A stretch of 45,265 bases of DNA from contig CANJBQ010000025.1 in the NCBI GenBank assembly GCA_947472645.1, positions 1 through 45,265 on the forward strand, in the 5' to 3' direction. The notes below the pieces were generated by a model. That model was given only the letters and a program-made list of their open reading frames with translations. It was not told where the DNA came from and made no database searches. Source of the stretch: Burkholderiaceae bacterium (GTDB lineage: Bacteria > Pseudomonadota > Gammaproteobacteria > Burkholderiales > Burkholderiaceae). The stretch's first letter is position 1, and each line of letters starts with the position of its first letter. Positions 25,680 through 35,637 of the stretch are shown in pieces. A program made the position numbers and the translations under genes.

Positions 25680-26942
25680 TTAACCGCCTCTACGCATCAT
25701 ATCGAAGAATTCGGAGTTATTTTTCGTTGACTTGAGTTTATCCACGATAAAGTTCATCGCCTCGATATCGTCCATATCGGAAAGAAGTTTCCGAAGTACC
25801 CAAACTTTTTGCAGAATATCTGGTTTGATGAGGAGTTCCTCACGACGAGTGCCTGATTTATTGAGATTAATCGCAGGATAGACACGACGTTCAGCTAAAC
25901 GACGCTCTAAGTGAACTTCCAAGTTACCAGTTCCTTTAAATTCTTCGTAGATGAGGTCATCCATTCGGCTACCTGTCTCAATTAAGGCAGTAGCGATGAT
26001 GGTTAGAGAGCCCCCTTCCTCAATGTTGCGAGCGGCACCAAAAAAGCGTTTAGGTCGTTGTAAGGCGTTGGCATCTACACCACCAGAAAGAACTTTGCCT
26101 GATGATGGGACCACGGTATTGTAGGCTCGAGCCAGACGTGTAATCGAGTCCAGTAAAATGATCACATCTTTTTTCATCTCAACGAGACGTTTTGCTTTTT
26201 CGATGACCATTTCGGCCACTTGAACGTGGCGAACTGCGGGTTCATCAAAGGTTGAGGCGACCACTTCGCCCCGCACTGAGCGTTGCATTTCTGTCACTTC
26301 TTCAGGACGTTCGTCAACGAGTAAAACAATCAAAATCGCATCTGGGTGATTGGTAGAAATCGCATGGGCTACGTGTTGCATCATCACGGTTTTACCGGAT
26401 TTTGGTGAAGCAACAATTAAGCCGCGTTGCCCAAATCCAATGGGAGAGATCATATCAATAATACGACCTGTTAAATTTTCTTCAGCTTTAATGTCACGCT
26501 CTAAAAGCATCGGTCGATCTGGATGCAGTGGCGTTAAATTTTCAAACATGATGCGGTTTTTGAGTGCTTCTGGAGCAATGTCATTGATCTTATCGACTTT
26601 AACAAGAGCAAAGTAACGCTCACCTTCTTTGGGTGTCCTTACTTCTCCCTCAACACCATCACCGGTATGTAGATTAAAACGTCGGATTTGAGCTGGAGAG
26701 ATATAGATATCATCAGGAGATGCTAAATAGGAGGATTCAGGCGATCTTAAAAAGCCAAAACCGTCAGGCAGTACTTCAAGTACACCATCGCCAAAAACGG
26801 TTTCTCCATTTTTTGCGCGATTTTTAAGAATCGCAAACATCAGTTCTTGTTTACGCATCCTTTGTGTATTTTCGATTTCAAGGGAGGCGGCCATTTCTAA
26901 TAATTGAGAAACGTGCAGAATTTTTAATTCAGTCAGTTGCAT
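25680..26942 (-). CDS. rho: transcription termination factor Rho
   Basis: This 420-residue RecA-fold RNA helicase has the usual length for the short proteobacterial form. The N-terminal helical domain starts MQLTELK, the primary RNA-binding cold-shock domain has GFGFLR (61-66) and SPDDIYIS, the Walker A is SPKSGKT (179-185), Walker B is DVIILLDS, and the R-loop and Q-loop stretches [10 protein letters not shown] and RRGG tail are intact. It releases RNA polymerase at C-rich unstructured transcripts. Its own leader is strikingly C-rich and G-poor (see 26943-27051), which suggests feedback control. No insertion domain is present. Confidence 0.98.
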   Translation of the reverse strand: MQLTELKILHVSQLLEMAASLEIENTQRMRKQELMFAILKNRAKNGETVFGDGVLEVLPDGFGFLRSPESSYLASPDDIYISPAQIRRFNLHTGDGVEGEVRTPKEGERYFALVKVDKINDIAPEALKNRIMFENLTPLHPDRPMLLERDIKAEENLTGRIIDMISPIGFGQRGLIVASPKSGKTVMMQHVAHAISTNHPDAILIVLLVDERPEEVTEMQRSVRGEVVASTFDEPAVRHVQVAEMVIEKAKRLVEMKKDVIILLDSITRLARAYNTVVPSSGKVLSGGVDANALQRPKRFFGAARNIEEGGSLTIIATALIETGSRMDDLIYEEFKGTGNLEVHLERRLAERRVYPAINLNKSGTRREELLIKPDILQKVWVLRKLLSDMDDIEAMNFIVDKLKSTKNNSEFFDMMRRGG

Positions 26943-27051
26943 AGGATTTTTTTTGGAGTAAGAAAGGAAGAAATACTAGAAGGAAATCTTTGGAGGGAGG
27001 AGTTATATGGTATCAGTGAGGTAATAGTTGATAGAAATATTTGGGGGAGAG
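26943..27051 (-). promoter_or_regulatory. C-rich, G-poor leader of rho (probable rut/autoregulatory site)
   Basis: On the minus (rho-sense) strand these 109 bases contain about 36 C and only 3 G by hand count, with pyrimidine tracts such as CTCCTCCCTCC and TTTCTTCCTTTC. Unstructured C>G RNA is the textbook Rho-loading (rut) composition. No Shine-Dalgarno sequence is present next to the rho ATG. In Escherichia coli rho is autoregulated by termination in its leader; the same is inferred here. Confidence 0.55.
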
Positions 27052-27140
27052 CTTGCCGAGTGGCAACAGATAGAATTCAATAAATATCATTTAATTCTAT
27101 AGTTGGTAATATTCTAACACTAGTATTTTGAATCATTCAA

Positions 27141-27170
27141 TAAACCCCTACTAAAAAACAACAGTAGGGG
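27141..27170 (-). terminator. probable terminator after trxA
   Basis: CCCCTACT (27145-27152) and AGTAGGGG (27163-27170) form an 8-base-pair stem with a ten-base loop, 11 bases after the trxA stop. On the minus strand it is followed by only a short TTTATTG tail, so termination may be partial and allow read-through into rho. Confidence 0.6.
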
Positions 27171-27181
27171 CCAATGAGAGT

Positions 27182-27508
27182 TTATAGGTTGGAGTCTAAA
27201 AAGGCAGTTAATTGGGATTTTGCAAGAGCACCAACTTTTTGCGCGGCAATTTCACCATTTTTGAAAAGGATCAATGTAGGAATGCCACGAATTCCGAATT
27301 TGGCTGGAATCTCTTGATTTTCATCAACATTAATTTGGGCAATTTGAATTTTGTCACCATATTCTTTAGCCACTTCTTCCAAAATAGGGGCAATCATCTT
27401 GCATGGCCCACACCATTCGGCCCAAAAATCGACCAAAACGGGTTTGCTTGCTTGAACAACATCAGTTTCAAAAGAACTGTCCGTAATATGTTTTATAGCT
27501 TCGCTCAT
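27182..27508 (-). CDS. trxA: thioredoxin 1
   Basis: This 108-residue protein has the WCGPC active site (Cys33, Cys36), the preceding FWAEW strand, the cis-proline loop at Pro77 (GIPTL) and the C-terminal GALAKSQL helix. It reduces protein disulfides in the cytoplasm using thioredoxin reductase. A binding site GAGGAAG lies just upstream of the ATG. It precedes rho on the same strand, a conserved order, and diverges from the AddB-like gene. Confidence 0.98.
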   Translation of the reverse strand: MSEAIKHITDSSFETDVVQASKPVLVDFWAEWCGPCKMIAPILEEVAKEYGDKIQIAQINVDENQEIPAKFGIRGIPTLILFKNGEIAAQKVGALAKSQLTAFLDSNL

Positions 27509-27625
27509 GCGGCTTCCTCAATAACAATAAATAAGATGATTTGTAAGATAAGATAGATAAGAAAAATAATCAGTCTTAATCTTAACTTGATTTTAACTCT
27601 CTTGTAAATTCTTCGAATAATTATC

Positions 27626-30490
27626 ATGCCAATTGTTGAAAAAGCGATTTCGCCTCATGAAACAGCTTTAAACGAGATTGCCCAACAAATTTGGGTCTTT
27701 ACTCAGCAGGCTGAGCAAACACCCATTGTTCTCTTGACGACGAATGGACCCATCACGGCATTACGTCAACAAATAGAAGATACAAGACCTCAGGGTTTGT
27801 CTCCCAAGTTGGTCTTTTTACCAAAAATATTAGGATTACAGCAGTGGTTATCCCAAACTCCTAGCTTGATACATTTTCCGCCGGTGAAAACGACCCTGCA
27901 GCGCTGGGAAATGGTTTATGCAGAATTGGCAAAGTATCCAAGAATCCAAGAAAAGTTTGGGGCTTTAGGCGAAGGGGGTAAGTGGGCTCTTGTAAAAGCC
28001 ATTGTTCAAGCCAGTGATTTTTTAACACGAGCGCATTTCTCATTTGTTTTTCAGGGTACAGAAAATTTTGAAGAAATCTATCACGCTGCCCAACTTGAGT
28101 TTAATAAAGCGATTCAGCAAGCTTATCCAAATGTAAGCCAAGGTCTTTTGCAAGATGAGGGGTCATTAATTCTCGCTTTTTGGAGGTATTTAACGTCTAC
28201 AGAAGATCCTCTTGTGCGTGAAGCAATGGCTTATCAATTGCGTGAGAAAGAGTTGATAACGTTGACGAAGTCTCAACCCATGGTCTGGATTGAAATGACA
28301 ACACCTTTATCGAGCTTAGCAAGAGTCCAAAATGAGTATTTAGAGGAGTATTGCAAGCACCAACCCGTACTGAAAATATCAATGGATTGGAAGGCGGGGT
28401 CCTTATGGCCAGAGTGTATTCAAGGACAATTTGAATATTTGGATGAGCAAACTCAGCATCAAATTGCTGTAAATCGTACCAACATCAAAGATCATCAGTG
28501 GCGACTGATTGCGCAGCCCAGTTTTGAAAAAATGGCTTGGGGTGCACTCGCTTGTATTCGGGAACATATTGTGGCGAAGCGTTACCGCATCGCCTTGGTT
28601 GCTCAAGATCGTTTAGTTGCAAGGAGAGTCCGTGCTTTGCTGGATCGTTTGGGGCCAAACCTCACGGTAATAGACCAGACTGGCTGGAAATTATCTACCA
28701 CGAGTGCGGCGGCCGCAGTTCATAGTTATTTAGAGTTAATGAACTCTGAAGGAGGCCCCGATTTATCTACCTTACTTGGGTTTTTTAAAAATCCTTTAAT
28801 CAACTGGTCATCGATCATTACTCAGTTAACAGAGCATGATCATTTGGATGCCGAACCATTTGCATGGTTTATTGAGAGTACCCTATTGTCAAAATCGTGT
28901 GGCGGTCAGTGGATCGAGTGGGCTCAGTTATTCGAACCTGACCAAAAAGATCTACACAATGATCCTCAGCAATTGCAATACCTTGAGTATTCACAGAAGT
29001 TGATAATGTATTTGCGAGATCTGACAGCTCAATGGCAGGGGTCCTATCAATCCAGCCATGATTGGGTTGAACTGTTACAAAAGCACCTCACTCAATTTGG
29101 CATGATGGAATCTCTTCAGAGCGATCCTGCTGGGCAAAGTGTACTGAAAGAGTTAGAGCAGTTAGGTCTGCTTGAGGATGCCAATATTAATGCAAGTAGC
29201 TGGATCAGTCTGTTAGATACTTGGATGGAACAGGCATCCTTTATCCAAGATCTTGAATATCAGGAGGTGCGGATTGCTATTATTCCTTTGGCATCCATTC
29301 GGCTAAATTATTTTGATGCTGTGGTGATGGTAGGTTGTGATGATCGACAACTGCCGAGTCAGCCAGAGCATGGATCTATTTTTTCTAAGGCAATGTTAAA
29401 AGCATTAGATGATCAATTGCCCGTTTTTGAATATCTTTCTCAAGCGAGAGATTTGTCGCAACTATTAATTGCACATCGCCATGTGGATTTTTTATGGCAA
29501 GAATACCAAAAGACACAAGAAGTGAATCGACCAGCAGCTTGGTTAACTCGGCTGCAAATGGGGCTTCCGAGTTTTAAAGATGCTACCATTGTTTTGCCGA
29601 TTGGAGAAATACAAAGTCAGGGAATTGTCACGGCAAGTGCCAAGGTGATGTATTCAGAGTTACTACCAACATATATTAGCCCTAGCTCCTACCAGAGTCT
29701 ACGTTCTTGTCCTTATCGATTTTTTGTCACGTATATATTAAAGTTACGATCACCAAAGGCTTTGCAAGATCTTTCGGAATTTGGTTCGATTGGAACCTTA
29801 CTGCATGAGATTTTGAAGTTTTTCTATCGCTCTTACGTCAAACAAAAACCATTCCAGGATCTTGATGCGCAAAGAGTTTGGATGAACAAAGAATTAGAAA
29901 TCATCTCGATTGAACATTGGGATCAATTAATTCAACAAAATGGACATATGCTCTATGAGCAAGAACAATGGTTGGCGCAGATACCTGATTGGATTGAGTG
30001 GCAACTTCAACAAGAAAGTAATGGTTGGAAATTTGTTGAAGCAGAGAAAAACTTAGAGTTCGCATTGCAATTAGCAAATGGCATTGCGATTAAGGTAAAG
30101 GGACGTGCTGATCGGGTTGATCAAAAAGATTCTGGTGATTACAGGGTCCTGGATTATAAATTCAAGAATATTGAAAAGTTAAAAAAATCACAAAAACTGA
30201 TTGATGATGACCCTCAGTTATTGATGTATAGCAAGGCTTTAACCCAAGATGCTGACTCAGCTATTACCATTAACGATGCAGGTTGGGTGAGTCTACGTGA
30301 TCCAGAGGGCAAAGAACGAGGCCTTTTACAGGAAGTTCATCCGGATATCTTGGAAGACCTTGAGGACCAAATGACAACTGTATTAAACAAAGTGTGGGAA
30401 GGTAAGCCTTTGTTAGCCAATGGACCAAGTCAGATCTGTCAGTATTGTGATGCCCGGGGATTATGTCGGAAAGGAATGTGGGAATCATGA
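27626..30490 (+). CDS. AddB-like PD-(D/E)XK exonuclease with Fe-S cysteines
   Basis: This is a 954-residue protein of the kind annotated as 'probable DNA repair protein' in proteobacteria lacking RecBCD. The N-terminal two thirds is an inactivated helicase-like body. The C-terminal RecB-type nuclease domain (about 685-950) has Asp829 (GRADRVD), Asp843 and Lys845 (LDYK). Four cysteines, Cys695 (RSCPYRF), Cys938, Cys941 and Cys947 (CQYCDARGLC), match the AddB iron-sulfur cluster that staples the nuclease domain. Its stop overlaps the start of the helicase-nuclease gene (ATGA), so the two should form one complex that resects DNA double-strand ends for RecA loading. No clear Shine-Dalgarno sequence is seen before the ATG. 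Confidence 0.88.
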   Translation: MPIVEKAISPHETALNEIAQQIWVFTQQAEQTPIVLLTTNGPITALRQQIEDTRPQGLSPKLVFLPKILGLQQWLSQTPSLIHFPPVKTTLQRWEMVYAELAKYPRIQEKFGALGEGGKWALVKAIVQASDFLTRAHFSFVFQGTENFEEIYHAAQLEFNKAIQQAYPNVSQGLLQDEGSLILAFWRYLTSTEDPLVREAMAYQLREKELITLTKSQPMVWIEMTTPLSSLARVQNEYLEEYCKHQPVLKISMDWKAGSLWPECIQGQFEYLDEQTQHQIAVNRTNIKDHQWRLIAQPSFEKMAWGALACIREHIVAKRYRIALVAQDRLVARRVRALLDRLGPNLTVIDQTGWKLSTTSAAAAVHSYLELMNSEGGPDLSTLLGFFKNPLINWSSIITQLTEHDHLDAEPFAWFIESTLLSKSCGGQWIEWAQLFEPDQKDLHNDPQQLQYLEYSQKLIMYLRDLTAQWQGSYQSSHDWVELLQKHLTQFGMMESLQSDPAGQSVLKELEQLGLLEDANINASSWISLLDTWMEQASFIQDLEYQEVRIAIIPLASIRLNYFDAVVMVGCDDRQLPSQPEHGSIFSKAMLKALDDQLPVFEYLSQARDLSQLLIAHRHVDFLWQEYQKTQEVNRPAAWLTRLQMGLPSFKDATIVLPIGEIQSQGIVTASAKVMYSELLPTYISPSSYQSLRSCPYRFFVTYILKLRSPKALQDLSEFGSIGTLLHEILKFFYRSYVKQKPFQDLDAQRVWMNKELEIISIEHWDQLIQQNGHMLYEQEQWLAQIPDWIEWQLQQESNGWKFVEAEKNLEFALQLANGIAIKVKGRADRVDQKDSGDYRVLDYKFKNIEKLKKSQKLIDDDPQLLMYSKALTQDADSAITINDAGWVSLRDPEGKERGLLQEVHPDILEDLEDQMTTVLNKVWEGKPLLANGPSQICQYCDARGLCRKGMWES

Positions 30491-33400
30491 TCAATAAAAT
30501 CGCTGAGCAGGCCTGCAACCCTCATCGCTCAGTTGTTGTTGAGGCTTGTGCTGGGAGCGGTAAGACCTGGTTACTGATTTCGCGTATTTTTCGTTTGCTG
30601 TTGGATGATGTTGCTCCCGAGCACATATTAGCGATTACTTTTACCCGTAAAGCAGCTCAAGAAATGAAAGAGCGATTAGATCACTTACTGAAACAATTAG
30701 CACTTTTTGATGATGATCAAGTGATTGATCAGTTGCAACAACGCGGCCTAACAGAAGAACAAGCACAGAAAAATTGTCAAAAGGCTAAGCAGTTGTTTGA
30801 AAAAACACTAAGCCATCCACAAAAGGTTACCATTGATACCTTTCATGGTTGGTTTAGTCGCTTGGCATCAGTAGCTCCCTTGACATCAGATATTGTGAGT
30901 GGCGGCAATTTAAGAGAGGATCGACAGCGCTTATTGAGTGAAGCAATGGAACGCTGGTGGTTAGACTTGAGCCAAGGCAAGGGAGAGTTTAAGCAATTAA
31001 AAAAGATGTATTTGCAATTAATAGAGTTTGTGTCTAAACAAGACGCAGATTTAATGTTACAAGGCCCCGCTAGTCTTTTAGATCAATTCGCAGCTTGGCA
31101 ACAATATCTCCATCAATTGCCATTAGGAAAATCGCCACTGGATCATTTAAAAGAGCGCCTTACTTTTTTCAGTAAAGGGCATTCTTTGGTGGGGTTGAAC
31201 GATCAACAATTACATGATTGGGATGCTATACAGCTTGCCTATGATTGGTACGTGAAAAGTGCAGTTCCCAATGATGTTAAGTTGACAAATCAGTTAAATC
31301 AATTGCTCCAAGCACATCAACTTCAAATGCCTGACCACGACATGATTCAATTATTGATCAAGACCTTGATGACGCAGAAAATGACAGCATCCCAAAATGT
31401 CGACGCTTGTTCGGGCGCTTTAAAGACCATACTCAAACAAGCTGGTCGAATCGATCTGATTGAAGAGATACCAACTCGTTTAGATAGTTGGGTTCAGAAA
31501 ATACAAAACTATCATCGTTTTGATCAGGAGCGGTCCTTAATTTTAATGAATGAGGCCTGGATAGTACTCGGCACTTCGATGGCCAAGCATTTTACGGATT
31601 TTAAGAAAAACCATCGCATCATTGATTTCAACGACCTCGAATTAAATGTGGTGAAGTTACTGAGTGATGAATTGACGGCGAGCTATTTACAAGTTCGATT
31701 AGACGCAAAGTACAAACACATCCTCATTGATGAATTTCAGGATACGAATCCATTGCAGTGGATCATTCTGAAAGCTTGGTTGGCGGCATACGGAAAAGAT
31801 GATGAAAAGCCAAGCATCTTTATTGTGGGCGATCCAAAGCAATCGATTTACCGATTTAGAAAAGCTGATGTTCGACTCTTTGCTGAGGTACAAAACTATT
31901 TAAAGGTCAATTTTGATGCGATCTGTCTAAGTCAGAATCAAACCCGTAGAAATCCTCCCAAATTGACTGATGCCTTGAATCAAGTATTTGATAAAGTAAA
32001 ACAACGACTAAACTCTGATCCAAATCAAGATGTTTTTCGATTTAATTCCCATACTACTTTGTGGAAAAATCATCCCAAAAATGAAGTCATTGAAGAGGCT
32101 TTTTGCTTTGAATTAATTTCGGAAGAGGAGCCTTTGCTAGCAGTTGAAAAGCGAGATCCACTCACCGTAGGAATGTCTGATACGAGTATTACTGCGTCGG
32201 CATATCAAAGTCATCTAGAAGCTTCTCAAGTTGCGCAAACGATTCGGTATTGGCTGACGACGCGTCAAGTTTTAGGCGAAGATTCAGATTGTGACGTCCG
32301 ACCCTCGCGTGAGAGTGATTTTTTAATTTTAGTGCGAACTTCTACTCATATGCGGCAAATTGAAAGCGCTTTACGGGAACATCGAATTGCTTATCAAAGC
32401 CCACGTAAGGGCGGCTTATTAAATACGCTCGAAGCCCAAGACATAGGTGCGTTATTGCAAGTTTTATTAACCTCTAGTAATCATCTTGCTTTAGCTCATG
32501 TTTTAAGGACTCCTATCTTTGCTTGTAGCGAAGAAGAATTACAGTATTTAGCCCTCAATGCTAGCAATCGTGGCTGGTGGGAGCAATTAAGTCATGCGAA
32601 TTCTTATCCCAAATTGTTATTAGCTTATGAAACCTTAAAGCGTTGGAGAGTGAAGGCAAGTTATTTGCCTGTGCATGATTTACTGGATTATATTTTTGAA
32701 GATGGCAACCTGTTTGAGGTTTATTCCAGGGATTGCCCACCGCAAATGCAAGCAAATGTGATTGCTAATTTGGAAGCATTTTTAAAATTAGCCTTAGATA
32801 TTAATGGCGGTCGATATCCTTCCTTAAGTAGATTTATCGAAGAATTAAATGTACTTTCTAAAGGCAGCGAGTTAGAGACACCCGACGAGGGTGAGGTAGA
32901 GGCTCATCAAGATGAAGAGACTACTCATGTTGATGAGGAAAAATTAACTTCGGTAAGGATCATGACAATCCATTCAGCAAAGGGTTTGGAAGCCCCGTTT
33001 GTCTTTTTAATGCATGCTAACAGTGTCCCAAAGTCGAGAGATGGTTCTGGACTGTTAATGGATTGGCCTACGGATAAAGATGCTCCGAATCAGATGTTTG
33101 TTTATAAAAAGAATTATTTAAGCTCAAGCACTCAAATTTTTAAAGATCAAGAATTGAGCATTACTGAAATTGAAAACTATAACTTGCTCTATGTTGCGAT
33201 GACGAGGGCTAAGCAATGTTTAGTCGTCTCAGGATTTGGCAAGATCAACCCAAAAAGTTGGTATAGCTTACTGCAGGAAGTAGGCTTACCTATAAAGTCC
33301 TTAAAGGACCTCCTTTCCGAACCTCAGATTTTGTCTAGGGCAGTCGCCCAAACTTTGGACAAGGCATCGAGTCCGACTGTTCGATTTTCTAAAATGTTTA

Positions 33401-33951
33401 AGCTGAATTTACCGGAGGCTTCTCCATTTGTAATTGATGACATCAAAGGATTTGAAAATATTGATGAGCCTACTAAAAAACAGCTAGAGTACCAGTTACT
33501 TGGGCAAGTAGTTCATCAAATCTTTGATCGTCTCACTCAATTTCCACTATCGCAGACTCACTTTAAACTCCCTGCGGCAAAGCAACTGGCAGATTGGATG
33601 GGTTTACCAATAGAGTCTGTGCAACAAGCATTGACGATTGTGCAACATGTTCTTGAGGCTCATCATCTTCAGCCCTACTTCTATGAAGGTGGTATTGTAG
33701 ATATTTGGAATGAGTTTGAGTTGCTTGATGACTTTGGAAAATTGTATCGAATCGATCGTTTAGTTGAGCAGTCTCATCAACTTGTCATACTCGACTACAA
33801 GCTCAGCATTCCGAAGGAAGATCATCCGTTTTTTATAAAATATCAAGAGCAGCTTAAAAAATACCAATTCTTAGTTCAAAGGATGAGAAGTGATAAACCT
33901 GTTCGCGCCTTTTTAATTGATCAACATGCTCATGTCAAAGAAATTGTATAA
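30487..33951 (+). CDS. AddA-like UvrD/Rep helicase-nuclease
   Basis: This protein has 1154 residues from the ATG that overlaps the previous stop; a start at 30463 is possible but lies within the upstream gene. Superfamily 1 helicase motifs are all present: Walker A AGSGKT (22-27), motif II DEFQD (415-419), VGDPKQSIYRFR, motif V IHSAKGLE and motif VI YVAMTRAK. The C-terminal RecB-type nuclease domain keeps Asp1090 (IDRLV), Asp1103 and Lys1105 (LDYK). Together with the AddB-like partner it should unwind and trim DNA ends. Chi recognition cannot be judged. Confidence 0.93.
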   Translation: MINKIAEQACNPHRSVVVEACAGSGKTWLLISRIFRLLLDDVAPEHILAITFTRKAAQEMKERLDHLLKQLALFDDDQVIDQLQQRGLTEEQAQKNCQKAKQLFEKTLSHPQKVTIDTFHGWFSRLASVAPLTSDIVSGGNLREDRQRLLSEAMERWWLDLSQGKGEFKQLKKMYLQLIEFVSKQDADLMLQGPASLLDQFAAWQQYLHQLPLGKSPLDHLKERLTFFSKGHSLVGLNDQQLHDWDAIQLAYDWYVKSAVPNDVKLTNQLNQLLQAHQLQMPDHDMIQLLIKTLMTQKMTASQNVDACSGALKTILKQAGRIDLIEEIPTRLDSWVQKIQNYHRFDQERSLILMNEAWIVLGTSMAKHFTDFKKNHRIIDFNDLELNVVKLLSDELTASYLQVRLDAKYKHILIDEFQDTNPLQWIILKAWLAAYGKDDEKPSIFIVGDPKQSIYRFRKADVRLFAEVQNYLKVNFDAICLSQNQTRRNPPKLTDALNQVFDKVKQRLNSDPNQDVFRFNSHTTLWKNHPKNEVIEEAFCFELISEEEPLLAVEKRDPLTVGMSDTSITASAYQSHLEASQVAQTIRYWLTTRQVLGEDSDCDVRPSRESDFLILVRTSTHMRQIESALREHRIAYQSPRKGGLLNTLEAQDIGALLQVLLTSSNHLALAHVLRTPIFACSEEELQYLALNASNRGWWEQLSHANSYPKLLLAYETLKRWRVKASYLPVHDLLDYIFEDGNLFEVYSRDCPPQMQANVIANLEAFLKLALDINGGRYPSLSRFIEELNVLSKGSELETPDEGEVEAHQDEETTHVDEEKLTSVRIMTIHSAKGLEAPFVFLMHANSVPKSRDGSGLLMDWPTDKDAPNQMFVYKKNYLSSSTQIFKDQELSITEIENYNLLYVAMTRAKQCLVVSGFGKINPKSWYSLLQEVGLPIKSLKDLLSEPQILSRAVAQTLDKASSPTVRFSKMFKLNLPEASPFVIDDIKGFENIDEPTKKQLEYQLLGQVVHQIFDRLTQFPLSQTHFKLPAAKQLADWMGLPIESVQQALTIVQHVLEAHHLQPYFYEGGIVDIWNEFELLDDFGKLYRIDRLVEQSHQLVILDYKLSIPKEDHPFFIKYQEQLKKYQFLVQRMRSDKPVRAFLIDQHAHVKEIV

Positions 33952-33978
33952 AGTAAGTTAAATGATTAAGGAAATAAT

Positions 33979-34374
33979 ATGTTCTCTAAATTCTCTGGTT
34001 TGGGCTTTGCAGAAAAATTTCTCATTGGGTTTGTATTTGTGGGTTTGTTGGTAACTGGCTATGATCATTTTTTAACAAGTGGTCGACAATCAGATCGTCA
34101 ATCTGCGGAGCAAAGGTGCATTAAGGAAGCCGAGGAATTAAAGGCTAATGCATTGCCGCATGAGGTTTGGAAAAAAGTACCACCGGTATGTGACGCTGAT
34201 GCAATCATGAAGTTAGAGCAAAGAACTCCCACTCAAAAGGCTATCTTACAAATGAATGAATACAAACAGATCGGAAGATCATTCCCTTCCTTCATTTGGT
34301 TTGTTCTTATTGGATGTCTTCCTCTATTAATTCGCTTGATTCGTCGCATGGGAATGAATAAATTTATTTCTTAG
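33979..34374 (+). CDS. small membrane protein of unknown function
   Basis: This 131-residue protein has two hydrophobic helices (about 14-30 and 105-122) flanking a charged central region with two cysteines (RCIKEAE and PVCDAD) that would face the periplasm if both ends are cytoplasmic. The last residues are basic. It follows the helicase gene by 27 bases with an AAGGAA-type binding site, so it may be co-transcribed, but no functional link is seen. The 3' end overlaps the convergent gene by 11 bases. I do not recognise a family. Confidence 0.6.
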   Translation: MFSKFSGLGFAEKFLIGFVFVGLLVTGYDHFLTSGRQSDRQSAEQRCIKEAEELKANALPHEVWKKVPPVCDADAIMKLEQRTPTQKAILQMNEYKQIGRSFPSFIWFVLIGCLPLLIRLIRRMGMNKFIS

Positions 34375-34813
34375 CTTCTTTAATGATCTTGATGCAACTT
34401 TTTAAATCTGAATCAATCAGTGGGTCTTCAAATTTATTTTTTGTATTTTTTTCTAAATCGTAGACATATTTTTTATACTGTTTCACCATCTTATCCATAT
34501 TGATTTCCTCCTGTGCCTCAGTAGCGACTGGATCCTTAAAACTATTTTTAATGAGGTAAATAGTGGCTTTAGTAACATCGACGTATCCATTTTGCATTAA
34601 TGGTTTAAATTTTTCCGGCAATGGTTTTCGACGTTCCTCACCAACTAACATCAGTATTAAGCCACTACATTGGTCATACGTATTTAGCTTCACTACTGGG
34701 TCATTAAAATTATTGGTTTTTAAATAATCTTTAATCGAAATAAGCTCATCGGCATAGGTCAAAGATGTTGGAGTGATAAGCGTTAAAAAAACTAAAGATA
34801 ATATTTTTTTCAC
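34364..34813 (-). CDS. small exported protein of unknown function
   Basis: This 149-residue protein has a clear signal peptide (cleavage after Ala21) and a Lys-rich helical mature part. Two cysteines (Cys49 in YDQCSG and Cys140 in LKSCIK) probably form a disulfide, recalling small Rap1a/Tai-like or lysozyme-inhibitor-like periplasmic proteins, though I cannot assign a family. It is convergent with the preceding membrane-protein gene and overlaps its last 11 bases. Confidence 0.6.
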   Translation of the reverse strand: MKKILSLVFLTLITPTSLTYADELISIKDYLKTNNFNDPVVKLNTYDQCSGLILMLVGEERRKPLPEKFKPLMQNGYVDVTKATIYLIKNSFKDPVATEAQEEINMDKMVKQYKKYVYDLEKNTKNKFEDPLIDSDLKSCIKIIKEAKK

Positions 34814-34992
34814 ATGAACTTCCGATATGCGTTAAAGAAGATTTGAATTGAGGGCGATTGAGTATAGCAATTAAAACCATCATATCATTAGTGGATGAAT
34901 GGCTTGGTATGAATTTATTTGGGAGATTAGTAACTGCATTAATTTATATGTATTATAAATGATGAAAACAGATTTAAATAAAGGGAATATCA

Positions 34993-35421
34993 ATGATTGA
35001 TAAATTACGTAAAAATGCAACTATAGCTGGCTTTTCTTTCTTCCTTCTTGCTTTAATCGGTAGTTTATTTGATAGCGCATACCAAAGTGAAACTATACAA
35101 AATGCTATAGAGCCATTTACAGTTTACGTGTTTGGCGATTATTCAGGGGACATTAGTAGCTTTGCTAACCTTCTTTATTTTATTGTTTCTTTTGTATTTT
35201 ATTTAATGGCTTGGAAAGGCGCAAAAAATACATTTTGGATGTTCTTTGTCATGTATGGATTGTCCTTATTCGTACTCGTTATTCCATGGCATCTTCAAGT
35301 TGAAAATGGATTAATCTTTTTTCTTGGTTACGTTTCATGCGTTGCTGATGGAGTCATTCTATGTTGCTTACTATTGTCTGAAAGTCAAAGTAAAGCGGAT
35401 AGAGATTCTCGTGATTGTTAA
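34993..35421 (+). CDS. four-helix membrane protein of unknown function
   Basis: This 142-residue protein has four hydrophobic helices (about 13-29, 56-75, 80-97 and 105-126). A binding site AAAGGGAA precedes the ATG by about six bases, and a TATAAA-like box lies some 30 bases upstream. No motif ties it to a known transporter or enzyme. The surrounding spacers are very AT-rich, which, with the two unrecognised genes before it, may mark a small variable segment between conserved housekeeping blocks. Confidence 0.6.
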   Translation: MIDKLRKNATIAGFSFFLLALIGSLFDSAYQSETIQNAIEPFTVYVFGDYSGDISSFANLLYFIVSFVFYLMAWKGAKNTFWMFFVMYGLSLFVLVIPWHLQVENGLIFFLGYVSCVADGVILCCLLLSESQSKADRDSRDC

Positions 35422-35501
35422 TTTCTATGGCTAAAATGCATCACTTAAAATCCCTGCTGAAAAAATAAATATTAATTTAAACAAAGATTTGCAAATTAAG
35501 T

Positions 35502-35598
35502 GGGACGAGCCTTACCCCCGGCACTACTAGTGAATGGGTTTGGCTGCTTCGTTCCCGACCTGACCAGGTTGCCATGCCAATATGCGGGGAGGCCCGTC
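35502..35598 (-). ncRNA. ffs: 4.5S signal recognition particle RNA
   Basis: The minus strand carries the SRP RNA core GGTCAGGTC, a GGAA tetraloop closed by a G-C pair, and GAAGCAGCC. This is the Ffh-binding site of bacterial small SRP RNA, with a closing pair swapped relative to the Escherichia coli C-G. The ends pair: GACGGGCC at the 5' end (35598-35591) with GGCTCGTC (35511-35504). The size of about 97 bases fits the short type. It scaffolds Ffh for co-translational membrane targeting. It lies back to back with dnaX. Confidence 0.95.
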
Positions 35599-35630
35599 TT
35601 TTACTATTGTACCTCGATGATTGTTAGAAT
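35599..35630 (-). promoter_or_regulatory. promoter of ffs
   Basis: On the minus strand TACAAT occupies 35611-35606, seven bases before the G at 35598 that begins the paired 5' end of the SRP RNA. The -35 match (TTATAT with a 17-base spacer) is weak. The same 39-base gap must also hold the dnaX promoter. Confidence 0.6.
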
Positions 35631-35637
35631 ATAAGTT

